DNA of 64,000 nt from the NCBI GenBank assembly GCA_004764695.1, contig SMSO01000031.1:1424600-1488599 (forward strand), in the 5' to 3' direction. This document shows positions 1 through 10,500 of this stretch, in pieces (position 1 is the stretch's first letter; each line of letters starts with the position of its first letter). This stretch comes from Schizochytrium sp. TIO01 (Eukaryota; Sar; Bigyra; Thraustochytrida; Thraustochytriidae). Both the position numbers and the translations under genes were made by a program. The notes beneath the pieces were generated by a model. It worked only from the letters and a program-made list of their open reading frames with translations, was not told where the DNA came from and ran no database searches.

Positions 1-2036
1 TGGCGTAACGTACGACTAATGGCCATACCAGTTTTTACTGAAGCAGCAACATCATCGTACGCAGTCTGAATATGTGTCAACGTTGCTTGAGCCTTGTCAC
101 GCATGGCTAGCGATTCTGCAGCAATGATTGATTCGACACCAAAATTCTTTGCAAAGCTCTCTATATGTTCATCTGCAAATTCATGAGCTTTGATAAAAGA
201 ATAAGCAATATCGTATGCACGAGCAGCTCGTTGCTTGGTTGTGTACATGTGTTGGAAACATTTCTTCTCGCTCAACTCGCATTCGCGAGCCAAAAAGCCA
301 TCCCATTCATTGAGACGCTGATTAGCATTATCTTGAGCATGCGACGCTGCTTCGTTCAGGGTTTGCAAGGTTGGCCAGGATCCACACATTCCTTCCTCAA
401 ACTGAGCACGATAGTCAGCCTTGACGAATGACAAGTATCGAAAACGAATCTCTTCCATGACCTCATCAGGTCTTGACTTTTTTGCGAATAGACCCTCAGA
501 GACAAAACTTTGGCCATTTGAAGAGGGGTTTAACGGACTGACAACCCCGTGCTTTGCTTCTTGTTTCTCGAGCAGTACAGGCATAAAATTCCACACAACA
601 TTCCAGTCTGCCCCCGTCAAATCAGGGTCCGCACGTGCGTTTGTAATAGAATCGTTAATAGTCTGTGTAAGAGTCTCAAGCGATGCATCGAGATTACGTT
701 TTGCTGTGTGACTACGTCTTGTAATACCTAGTCGGTTTACTAACAATTGCGTTGAGGTACCATTGATAAGGATGGTCAGAATGACGATACCTGACATATA
801 AAACATGATCAAATCCTTAATATCAGCAGGCATACAGACTTCATGTTCCTCAGAACCTTCCACACAAGTTGTGGTCTCGGAAACCTCAATTGCAGCAACA
901 AGGCCAACGGCGCCACGCAAACCAGACCAGGAAACGAGAGCACCTCGTCGCCAATCAAAACCATATCCCCATTTGAGCAATGGGTAATAAAAGAAGCCAA
1001 CCATAATCATGCGAATCACATTCAACGCAACGTAAAGAAAGAATAACCACAACACATGTATGTAATCAAAGTGGTTACTTGAAATAATGGCATCAGCACA
1101 CACAATGCCACTAAAAACAAATACTAGAGTGTTCGCAATGTACTCAAGCATATGCCATACCTCTTTCATGGCATGTTGGACCTCCCCACTCAGATGAGAG
1201 CTTGCTTGGGATGCAAACGTGAGACCAAAAGCTACCACTGCTAAGACCCCTGAAGCCTCCACTGCGTCTCCAATCAGAAATACGCCCCAGGCAACCACAA
1301 TTGTTACTGTAATCTCTAGCACAGGATCATTCCAGATATGGCTCATAGATGCAACACAGATCAAACCACCTACAACACCAATTAGGACTCCAATAACAGA
1401 CATAAAGAGAATCTCCGAAACCATTTCTCCAAATGTTGGGTCCTTTTCTCCAGTCACTTGAGCAAGAAATAAGAGGAAAAGAGCAAATGCAATTCCATCA
1501 TTAAGCAAGCTTTCGCCTTCGATAAGTACACTGAGTGTCTTTGGCGCACCAAGCTCTTGCAAAAGCGCAACAACAGCAACAGGATCTGTTGCTGCAAACA
1601 TTGAACCAAACAGCATACCACTGGTGAATGTAAAGCTGTCCGGGAAAAGGTACACAGGAATAGGGGCTGTGAGCAAAGCCGAGACTAAGACTCCAGGTCC
1701 TGCAAGAAGGATGGCTTGAGCAGCAAGCCGACGAAAGACATGAAAGTCAATTGAAGATGCACTTGCGAACAAAAGTGGGGGCAGAAACATAACCAAAAGT
1801 GATCGAGACTCCATACCTTTCCACACCCCTATAGATTCCGACAAAAAGCCCAAGTTGACACGATTATCTAGGATACCTAGGCAAAACCCAACAATAAGCA
1901 ACAACACTGCATAAGGAGCCTTGAAGCCGAATTTCCGCTGTAAAACTTTAATACTGACACCAACGACAAGAGTGAGAACGAAGAAAATCATGCCAAAATC
2001 ATTCTTTTTCTCCACTTCATTGCTTTCTTCACCCAT
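1..2036 (-). CDS. Na+/H+ antiporter, CPA1/NHE family, SOS1-like (3' end outside window)
   Basis: This gene encodes a membrane cation/proton exchanger. The frame starts at an ATG at 2036-2034 and stays open without a stop to the left edge (about 678 codons), so the C-terminus is missing. Multiple hydrophobic segments fill the first ~430 residues. Family hallmarks are visible: ATDPVAVVALL near residue 150, GESLLNDG near 175, NDPVLEITVTIVVAWG in the following segment, and SWSGLRGAVGL near 365. These match NHE/SOS1-type exchangers, which use proton gradients to export Na+. After the membrane part a long hydrophilic helical tail begins, as in SOS1-type proteins rather than short organellar NHX proteins. 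A marine protist would need such an activity. No intron is seen in this part. Plasma membrane location is inferred from the SOS1 resemblance only; family assignment is secure, subfamily less so. Confidence 0.9.
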   Translation of the reverse strand, partial: MGEESNEVEKKNDFGMIFFVLTLVVGVSIKVLQRKFGFKAPYAVLLLIVGFCLGILDNRVNLGFLSESIGVWKGMESRSLLVMFLPPLLFASASSIDFHVFRRLAAQAILLAGPGVLVSALLTAPIPVYLFPDSFTFTSGMLFGSMFAATDPVAVVALLQELGAPKTLSVLIEGESLLNDGIAFALFLLFLAQVTGEKDPTFGEMVSEILFMSVIGVLIGVVGGLICVASMSHIWNDPVLEITVTIVVAWGVFLIGDAVEASGVLAVVAFGLTFASQASSHLSGEVQHAMKEVWHMLEYIANTLVFVFSGIVCADAIISSNHFDYIHVLWLFFLYVALNVIRMIMVGFFYYPLLKWGYGFDWRRGALVSWSGLRGAVGLVAAIEVSETTTCVEGSEEHEVCMPADIKDLIMFYMSGIVILTILINGTSTQLLVNRLGITRRSHTAKRNLDASLETLTQTINDSITNARADPDLTGADWNVVWNFMPVLLEKQEAKHGVVSPLNPSSNGQSFVSEGLFAKKSRPDEVMEEIRFRYLSFVKADYRAQFEEGMCGSWPTLQTLNEAASHAQDNANQRLNEWDGFLARECELSEKKCFQHMYTTKQRAARAYDIAYSFIKAHEFADEHIESFAKNFGVESIIAAESLAMRDKAQATLTHIQTAYDDVAASVKTGMAISRTLR

Positions 2037-3361
2037 CTTAAGCCTCTGTGCCCTTTCTGGATGGTCGTCGGTAATTGCTCGGTAGACGCTAATTTCAGTA
2101 TCTGTACTTGTGCCTAAGATTCAGTGCGCAGGCAAATACTTTCTGCAGCGTAGGTGTTCAGTTATCGCAAAACCACTAGTGTTTGATTGCTAGCGTGCCT
2201 TGGCTTCGATGCTTAAACTTCGGAGAGAAATAGAGCACGCCCTGCTTGCAGAAACCACCCACGGCACAATGCTGATTTAAGTTCTGCGGAATCATTTATT
2301 CAGGGACACCACCCTGCACACCTTTACCTGTCTCTCACACACAAAAGAGAAACTATTTAAAATCGAGTTGATTTTTAGTTAAAATTAAAAAAAGAGGAAG
2401 ACATAAAGACATCGGTGCCATGCTGTTAGAATAACCCACCCTCTCTAGCTCGCTCAATAGAGCCAAAACACAGTATCCTTGCATCCAATGAATAAAACAA
2501 CCCATGCTAGGTTCGTACCTTCTTCGACAAAAAGTTACTGCGCTCTCGTCTCACCGGATATGCTCATAAATTTGCCCATATGTGCCATCAAGAGTACACT
2601 AGATGGTACCCCTGAAGGATCCGCTATGACTGTATCAAAAGCAATAAAAACGATATACATCTATGCCTACCAGGTCCCGAACCGTCCCTTCTCCCCTCTC
2701 TGAAGGAAGTGTGTGTTAAATCTAAACGGATATATAATCTCGAAATCGTAGTGTTTATCCCCTATAAATGGCATATTATAGTCTGCGAAACTCCAACAGA
2801 GTTAGTAGAAAGCCTATGCAATCCCCTATATAGTCCTGTTCATAGAGTTCGCTTGCGCATCATATTATAGATAGAATATTTTTTCAAAAGATGAAGTTAT
2901 ATATGTCGCTTTGGAAGGACGATCAAATTAGCATAATAATACTCAAGATGTTATGGTGATTCTGATTAACGAGCAGAGAGTACAGATAGCACATATTAAC
3001 TTCAGAGCCAAATTTTTATTCCCAAATGATTTTCAGGACGGAAAACCACATCCTATAAATCAGATGCGATTAAAAGTTTGGAAATATTTTGTGCGAATTG
3101 TTGTAAACTGGGTCCTCAACTTATTTGCCAAATGCAAGTTTTGTAAAATCTCTAGGTTAAATGCTAAGTGCCTAATCGTAGGTAGGTACTTACCAAGTAC
3201 TGTAGTGTAGTATATTGGCAATATGCAGTCGAAAGCCCATCACACTCCGTGCTTTATGAACACAGGCAAACTCAGATTGTCTCGCACCTCGTCACCTACC
3301 AGGGTCAAAACGTTCTGAGAACAACGGGACCACTGACGTTGCGAAGGTGCTTGTGGAGATC
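2037..3361. other. Intergenic region, divergent promoters of the antiporter and VOC genes
   Basis: No coding frame here looks real. The stretch is AT-rich, with short stop-broken frames on both strands. It must hold the promoters of the leftward antiporter and the rightward VOC gene. A 13-base motif TGCTAAGTGCCTA at 3162-3174, followed by GTAGGTAGGTACTTAC, recurs elsewhere in the window (see findings). Confidence 0.5.
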
Positions 3362-3969
3362 ATGAGCGCCCGATTGAGTCGTGTGGTGCTACTTATGCGA
3401 GATGTTAAGGCTGGTGCTAGATTCTATGGTGAACAGGGCGTTGGCCTGACAACCCGTTTTGTTGCGGAGGAATACGCAGAACTCGCTGCTGTGCCTCCCG
3501 CAAAATTCGGAGATGCCTCACTGAAGTCTGCTTCTGCAGATCATTTTGCACTAGTGCTCCAGCAAGTGGAAAGGTAGGTGTTAATTTAAGAGCGTTACTA
3601 CTTGCTTTATGCTGCTTCTTTCCTCGCTGTGCGAGCCCATTCATTGAATCAAACTCTAGAGACGCGTAAACATAGAGGATCCAGGTAATCCCTAATTTTG
3701 AAAATGTGGAGATGGAGATGAGCCTAACAGAGCTGACATCAAAATGTGTATATATTTGTAAGTACAGGGAGGCAGACTGCTCAACAGGATACAGCCCAAT
3801 CTTAAGCTTCGAAGTGGACGACATGGACTCTACTATTCAAAGAATCATGATGCTTGGCGGAAGACTAGATGGCCCCATTAAGTATCCAATTGAAGGCAAA
3901 ATTGCTAGTGTGCGCTCGCCTGATGGCCATATGATTGGCCTCTTTGAAGCAAACTTAGACCTTGTATAA
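3362..3969 (+). CDS. VOC (glyoxalase/bleomycin-resistance fold) family protein, two exons
   Basis: This is a small vicinal-oxygen-chelate fold protein. Exon 1 is 3362-3573, starting at ATG 3362 (MSARLSRVVLLMRDV). The intron is 3574-3767, beginning GTAGGT and ending TACAG. Exon 2 is 3768-3969 and ends with TAA. Joining restores one frame of 137 residues across a phase-2 junction, giving QQVEREADCSTGYSPILSF. The product has the paired beta-alpha-beta-beta-beta layout of VOC proteins: an N-terminal RVVLLMRDVKAGARFYGE module and a C-terminal SFEVDDMDSTIQRIMMLGG module ending in SPDGHMIGLFE. Both halves of the fold need the splice, which supports the intron. Substrate cannot be told: lactoylglutathione lyase, dioxygenase-like and resistance proteins share the fold. 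Length fits single-domain members. Confidence 0.85.
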
Positions 3970-4135
3970 TGAATTGATGAAAAACTAGATACTGGAACTA
4001 TGGAAATAGAAAATAAGATTTATGACCGCTCGTGAAAACGCCTCACTTTTCTTCTCTGACGTAAATCTTGTTATAGAACATTTTTTTTTCTATTGTATCA
4101 CAAAAGAAAGCAATCAAGAAAGAGTGCTTATAATT

Positions 4136-6688
4136 TTAACTATGCGAAAGGGCTTGCAAAAGACCAGAACGAAGGTGTTCTTTAAGCCGAGGAAGCTCAG
4201 CTTCGTGCTGCTCAATATTTGCTACAAGCTTAGATGCAAGTACCTTGGCATATAGAACTTCGGTTAAGCGATCTACAGCTTGTGACCATTCGCACACTAA
4301 AAGTTCACGTGACATATCTTCAGTAGTTGTGCGTAATGGAGGAGCGGGATCAAGAAGGAGCTCTGCGCCGTCAGTTTCTTCTTCTAGTACAATATTATTG
4401 TTTGCTTCATGCGATTCGGAAGGTTTAGGATCTACGTGAGTCTCACTTTCGACACTTCGTGCTGAGTGCTTTGACTGCTGACCTTTCATATCTGTTTTTG
4501 CATCTTTAGAATTGGCATTTTTGGCATTTTTGACATCTTTTCCGTCCTTGCTATCCTTGTTATGTTTTGCGGGTGGTGCGCCTTTCTTTGTAGATGCTTG
4601 TGACCTTGCCGACCCCTTGCTACTCTCTTCAGATTTTTCTTCTTCATTATTGTTTTTTGCTTGCTCAGCTTTCTCTACTGCACTCATGTTCTTTTCGAAA
4701 TTCGAGACAATCTTTTTCATATCTACGGGCATGGCAAGGGCTAATGTAAGTGCTTCTTGAATTGTGAGAATGAGCGGTAAGGGTTTTGGTAGTGGTGAAG
4801 GCTCGGGACTTTCCTTCTCTTCCCGATCCTCTCCGCCATCATGTTCGTCTTCATGGGCGGGAGATTTACCCTTTCCGGAATAGCTCTTTTCGTCTGTATT
4901 CGAGGAACTTTGCGTACTTAAATTATTCGATTCGCCAGTTTCCTTTTCGTCTACATTCTCAACTTCTTCCGCCTCAGCATTGGGTTCTACCGTGGTTTTT
5001 ACAACCTCTGCGATACTGAAAGATTGGATTTTAAGGCAATCTTTTACAGATGGGGCCACGATTGCGGCACGCTTTAAACAATGAATGAGCGAACGGATAT
5101 TCACAACGTGATCATTTGTTTGGTCCTCGATATCTTCACCCATATTGTCATATGCATCTGAAATTGCACTGTACACCTTGGGGCAGCAATCCATGGTGGC
5201 TTGCTTAATGTCACTTTCAAGAGCAACATCAAAGTTGGAAACATGCATATTCATCAGCCGTGCAACAAGTACAGCCAGGCCAAGCTCTGATTCATTAGGA
5301 GCAAATTTGGTGTATGCAATACGTACTAATGCTTCAACAAACTCACGGAAGAGTACTGGTAAGTAGCGATCATGAATGTTCTTCATGGGGCTCTCCCCTG
5401 AACCTCGATATGTGTCACCATGGGCAAAGCGTACATCTCGTAGAACGCGATCAATTTGTGCTAGCGATAGATGCTCATCTGGAATGTGGCATACTTTACA
5501 AAAGGTCCAAAATTGCCAAAGTCGCATGGCAAAGACATGATCTTGCGCAACAGGTTTATTTGATGCTGACTCTGGCTCAATAAGGTGACTGCATGTCATA
5601 TATATGTTTCGTAAGTTTGCATTCCACCTTAAAAGAACATTTTCCACCTCCCGGAGTACCCTTCGACACTTGGGTCCAATTCCTGGAATAAGGTCTTTAA
5701 TTTCAAGTTCGATACCTAATGAACCAAATGCCTTTGTACTGTGGGTTTCGGACATAGGCTCAGGGCCGAGCATACGGTCATTTTCAAAAGATCCATCGTA
5801 GACCCGCCCATCAACAAATGTGTACACTCCCTGGCCATGCTTGAGATCGTCCTTCCATTCACCAGTATATCGAGAGCCATCTGCATAGAAAAAAGTACCA
5901 TGGCCATTGCGCTTGTCTTGAACCCATGCACCCTCGTAATGGTTACACATAATACGTCGCGGCTGAGTTTCGGTTGGCGATTTTGGTGACAGTGGCGCTT
6001 CGGCATTCGTATCCACATCAAGCCAGGCATGCTGGCCTTGGCCCTCGCGCTTGCCCTCACACCAGTGTCCAATGTACCTTTCGTCAAACTTGAACCACTC
6101 CATACGCCCAAAGCCATGAGGTTTATCTGCATACCACTCGCCCTCATATATGTCTCCACTACTATAAACCATCCGTCCATGCCCCTGCCGTAATCCTTCA
6201 TAGAAATCTCCTGTGTAGATTGCTGCATACTGGCCTTTTGTTTGGTGCTGCTGGAGTACGCCATGCCCATGCCTCTTAGACATCCTCCATTCTCCATCAT
6301 ACTCTACAGTTTTACATGCGCTCACGAATTTACCTTGGCCTTCGCGGAGCCCATCCACGAAATTGCCTTCGTACGTCGAGCCATCTTCCCATTCAATCAT
6401 TCCTTGACCATGCGCAATGTTCAACTTAAATTCACCCTCGTACTTGCGGCCATCATTCCAGGAAAGAGTGCCAAAGCCATGGATTTGGCTTCTTAAAAAT
6501 GCACCATGGTATGTGGTGCCATCAAAGAACTTGACTTGAGCCTCGCCTGTGAAACCTAGGCCAAAAGAGGTTTTGGTCTCGGTACCCTCAATGTTAAGTT
6601 TGTCTAAAGTTTCGAAAACAGCAGACTCTAGCAAGCGCGGGTCCACCTCCACACGTCTTGACTCTTCTGCCGATACGAAGTCTGCCAT
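4136..6688 (-). CDS. RSPH10B: MORN-repeat protein, radial spoke head 10 homolog B-like
   Basis: This is a probable flagellar axoneme component. The first in-frame ATG is at 6688; the open frame extends to a GTG at 6745 that I do not take as the start. The product is 850 residues. Residues ~48-310 contain about ten MORN repeats of the type DGTTYHGAFLRSQIHGFGTL and YEGEWYADKPHGFG. A helical region at ~380-470 (LWQFWTFCKVCHIPDEHLS, then FREFVEALVRIAYTKF) resembles the post-MORN part of RSPH10B, which separates it from MORN-containing lipid kinases. Residues ~600-790 are low-complexity, rich in Glu, Lys and Ser, then comes a short helical C-terminus. RSPH10B acts in radial spokes of motile cilia. 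The gene is divergent from IFT144, another ciliary gene, across an 835-bp intergenic region. Repeat class is certain, orthology probable. Confidence 0.78.
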   Translation of the reverse strand: MADFVSAEESRRVEVDPRLLESAVFETLDKLNIEGTETKTSFGLGFTGEAQVKFFDGTTYHGAFLRSQIHGFGTLSWNDGRKYEGEFKLNIAHGQGMIEWEDGSTYEGNFVDGLREGQGKFVSACKTVEYDGEWRMSKRHGHGVLQQHQTKGQYAAIYTGDFYEGLRQGHGRMVYSSGDIYEGEWYADKPHGFGRMEWFKFDERYIGHWCEGKREGQGQHAWLDVDTNAEAPLSPKSPTETQPRRIMCNHYEGAWVQDKRNGHGTFFYADGSRYTGEWKDDLKHGQGVYTFVDGRVYDGSFENDRMLGPEPMSETHSTKAFGSLGIELEIKDLIPGIGPKCRRVLREVENVLLRWNANLRNIYMTCSHLIEPESASNKPVAQDHVFAMRLWQFWTFCKVCHIPDEHLSLAQIDRVLRDVRFAHGDTYRGSGESPMKNIHDRYLPVLFREFVEALVRIAYTKFAPNESELGLAVLVARLMNMHVSNFDVALESDIKQATMDCCPKVYSAISDAYDNMGEDIEDQTNDHVVNIRSLIHCLKRAAIVAPSVKDCLKIQSFSIAEVVKTTVEPNAEAEEVENVDEKETGESNNLSTQSSSNTDEKSYSGKGKSPAHEDEHDGGEDREEKESPEPSPLPKPLPLILTIQEALTLALAMPVDMKKIVSNFEKNMSAVEKAEQAKNNNEEEKSEESSKGSARSQASTKKGAPPAKHNKDSKDGKDVKNAKNANSKDAKTDMKGQQSKHSARSVESETHVDPKPSESHEANNNIVLEEETDGAELLLDPAPPLRTTTEDMSRELLVCEWSQAVDRLTEVLYAKVLASKLVANIEQHEAELPRLKEHLRSGLLQALSHS

Positions 6689-6831
6689 TCTGGCGATGTC
6701 CTCCTCTTCCGTGGGTTCAAGGAGGGGGCGCCGTAGTGACAACACAGCCCGACTTTGCGCTGAGGATTGGACGATTGGCTCTACTTAAGGAATATGCCAG
6801 GCTTCTTGTTCCTATCGATGATACGAATGGT

Positions 6832-6887
6832 GCTGTTGATGTTGATGCTGTTGTTGTTGTTGTTGTTGTTATTGTTGTTGTTATTGT
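6832..6887. repeat. GTT-rich trinucleotide microsatellite
   Basis: An imperfect run of GTT/ATT triplets lies in the shared promoter of the two ciliary genes, 144 bp upstream of the RSPH10B-like ATG. Confidence 0.9.
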
Positions 6888-7007
6888 AGGCGGAGGACAT
6901 AAATAAAAGTTGCACTTTGTGTTAAAAAGGGGTCTATTTAGTGGCCCAACGGTCATATAAGTGCCGGCAAGCTTTGACTTGTTACTTTTGCCATTCTTAC
7001 AGGTAAC

Positions 7008-7020
7008 GTTGCTAAGCAAC
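7008..7020. promoter_or_regulatory. X-box-like inverted repeat in bidirectional ciliary promoter
   Basis: The sequence GTTGCTAAGCAAC has two 6-base arms that are exact reverse complements around one central A. It fits the classical X-box pattern GTNRCY-N(0-3)-RGYAAC bound by RFX factors, which control ciliary genes in animals. It sits 320 bp upstream of the RSPH10B-like ATG and 504 bp upstream of the IFT144 ATG. Whether stramenopiles have a factor reading this site is not known to me, so function is inferred from motif and position. Confidence 0.45.
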
Positions 7021-7523
7021 AATAGCGATGTACAGAATCGATGTCTCTCCAGAGCTAGGGGGTCTCGGAGTCTAGGTTAGGCAGTGCCTAATTGTAGTTA
7101 TGGATGACAGAACATGTTTTACTGCTTTTAAAAGAGGAAACGCCAGACTTTGACAATTCATCCTATGTAGACATATATACTCATTCATTCATCAAACAAT
7201 TAATCAATCGCCCTATCAAGTGAGAGCAAACCGGGCTCTCCATCCTTGACGAGCGAGACGGGAGGACTAGCTAGTCACGTCTTGGCTCAGCAGGAGGTGG
7301 TATCCTGCCAGAACGTGTTCTTTTATAATAGTGGCTGGCTTTTGCGTGTGAATTCTCACAAGAGTGGAGGTTGCTGCTCGAGGGAGAGCAAAGAAACGAT
7401 CAAAAGTTCATCCAATTTCGAAGCGCTTGAGATAGACCCTTGCATCACTTTGAGCAGGGCAATCAAAGCGATCGCTCTTAGTTTGCGTTCGATTCTCCAA
7501 AGTATATTTGAGGAAGTTGATAA

Positions 7524-10500
7524 ATGAAGCCACTGTTCGAACTTGATGAAAGCTGCCATGGCCATGGTCCTGTCCAGGCCTGCTGGCAGCACGATGGAAG
7601 CTACCTTGCATCCTGTGGCCTCAATGGCCTCGTGCAAGTCTATGATCGCCACGGAGAGCAGTACGATGAGATCCGCCTTCCGAGCAAAACTCGTGTACTT
7701 AGCATGGACTGGGACAAAGATGGTGAGCTTCTGGCCGTTCTTCAGGAAAAGGCTCAATCCGTGATGCTTTATAGTCTGCAAAAAAAGCAAATGAGTGCTC
7801 TGGAAGCAAATTTGAAGAATCCACAATTTCTTGCCTGGTCCAAAGTTGGCCCTCAATTGGCCATTGGTGCTGGCAATGGATCCGTTGTGCTATATAGAAA
7901 AGACAACCTTCGTCAAGAGGTGCTTTTTGGGAAACACTCTGGTTCGATTGTCTGTGGCGCCTGGGGTGACGAAGAGAACCTATTGGCATTGGCTGGCGAG
8001 GACAGAACAATCACGATATCCACATGCGAGGGCACAACAGAGGCCCAATTTACAGTCTCAGGTATACCAGGTCGGATTGCGTTTGCTCCTCCGAGGACTG
8101 CGCGCAGCTTAGAAGGAAAGGGTGAAGATTCAAAGGCGTGGACCCTTTGCACATCAGTGAAAAGTGAAGACATCATTCTTTATGCGATGCATGAAGAGCC
8201 AACACGACTTCCATTTGCTCAGAGATATGGTAAGATTGTGGCTTTCGAATGGCTTTCGAACCATATTCTGATCGTTGGATTCACAACAGGACAGCTTGTT
8301 GCTGTTCGTTTGGATGAAGGTCATTTTGGTGAGGAAGTATTTTCTTCAAGGCTACACCGCACTTCCTTAACGAATCTTGTTGTATCGCGCTCTTATCAGC
8401 GAGTCGCCTCCTGTGGAGATAGCTCTGTGCACATCGTAGATACTCAGTCATGGCGGGAGAATACGGAAGACATTATCAACCTTGAAAACGAAGAAGGTAA
8501 TCTTGCCAAAATGTGCTGGACATCAGATGGCCAAATTCTTACCGTAGCTACTAAGACAGGTCGATTGTACAATTTCCTGACCAAAATGCCAATGTTTAAT
8601 GATAGCTATGGTGTAAACGTAGCATACCTATCATCATTGCGTGAAATTGCGATCATTGACGCTCTTGATGCTCAGCGCGGAGTCAGAAGTAGCCCTATCC
8701 GTGTCCCAGTAAACATTGAGCCAGGGTTTGTTGGGCTTGGTGCGGATCATGTTGTTGTAGGAATGAATAACCGGGCGTGGTTCTATCGCTTTCAAGAAAA
8801 TGAAGATCCCAGTCAAACTGACCAACTTGTCAACGAGATGGAGTATCTTGGAAGCGTGGAGACAATTGCTCTGAATGAGCAATTTTGTGCAGCGCTATGC
8901 GGCGGGAAAATTTACCTACACCCCATTGAAGCGTCTCAAGAAGGTGGAAATCAAGTTTTCCCTCCACCTGAGTGTGGCGAAGCCACTAGCGTTGCATTGA
9001 CATCCAATTTTATCATTTTTGCGTCTACAGATGGCACGTTACAGTTTTATTCTCTCTTTGATGGAAGTCCGATCGCCACATCTGAGCTCAGACATGGACA
9101 TACCATTCGTGCAATTTACCCGAATTCTTCAGGAACGCGGGTAATTTTTATCGATGAAACTGGAGCAGGTTTTCTATACAACCCAGTTGATGCCCAGATT
9201 TGTGAAGTGCCTGACCTGAATGCAGATACAAACAAAGTAATTTGGGATGGTCTTGATCCATTCATTTTTGTCACTGCTAACCCCTATGAGCTCAGCACAT
9301 ATGTGTACACCCCACTGACTATCAATGGCCCAGAGGTAACGAAAGTTGGGCCACTAGATGTAAAGGAAAACGGCCAGACTGAGATGCACGCCTTATCCAC
9401 TCAGCTTCCCTCGGGTTTCCAAGCAATTACCTCTTTTGCAGGTATTGTGACCTGCCAAGCTCCTAATTCCCAGCTCAATCGAGTCATGCTTGGATCTCAC
9501 GAAGCCTTGCATAGTCTCGATCGCAGCAGTGAGACAAATCGAATGAAATTCGACCAGAGCCTCGCATTACACAAGCTGCAGGATGCCTGGCACATGGCTC
9601 TCATGCTTGAATCCAGGCCGCACTGGACGGCCTTGTCTCTGCGAGCAATGGCAGAGATGAACATTGACCTTTCCATTCGAGTGTTCCGCCAGCTCAGAGA
9701 TGCAGGCATGGTAATTGCGTTAGAACACTTGAGGTATGTAGAGGACAAACATTTGCTTGCAGGGCATATTGCAGCTCTCTTTTCTGATTATGCGCAGGCT
9801 CAGGAGCTTTACTTGTTGTCTTCGGCTCCAGAGACAGCATTAACACTTCATAAGGATTTGATGAATTGGGAACAGGCCCTCAAAATAGCAGAAAGCGTTG
9901 CACCGCAGGAAATTCCTCTTCTTTCGGTCCAATATGCAAAGCAGCTTGAGTTCAAGGGTGAATATCGACAAGCCCTTCAGGTTTATGAGAAAGCATTCGA
10001 GACACTTGGTCCTCAATGCGTGGAGGAGAAAAGTACAAATTTCTACAACGATCCTACTCTTGACGGTCAAGAGCCACAGGTAGACCTTGAAGCGGAACGC
10101 AACCTGTGCCTGGCAGGTATTGCACGAATGACTCTTCGTGCTGGCAATATCCCAAAAGGTGTGCGACTTGCTATGGACTTGAAGGATAATATTGTTTGTC
10201 GTGAATGCGCTGATATTTTGCTTACGATGAAGCAACTCCCTGATGCAGCTATGCTCTTTGAACAGGCTGGGGAGTTTGAAGAAGCGGCAAGCGTCTATAT
10301 CAGAACCAAGAATTACTCCGCTGCACAACCACTCCTGGACAAGGTCACAGCCCCAAAGCTTCACAGAGAGTTTGCTCGCGCAAAGGAAGCCGAAAAGGAC
10401 TATCGTACCGCTTTGGAAGAGTACGAAAAGGGCGAAGATGGAGATAATGTCATTCGTATTGCTCTTGAGCACTTACGTCAGCCTGAAAAGGCATTTGCCC

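Noticed and set aside
6689-6745. N-terminal extension of the MORN protein to a GTG codon
   Set aside because: Nuclear genes here should start at ATG; 6688 is the first in-frame ATG and is followed by conserved-looking sequence.
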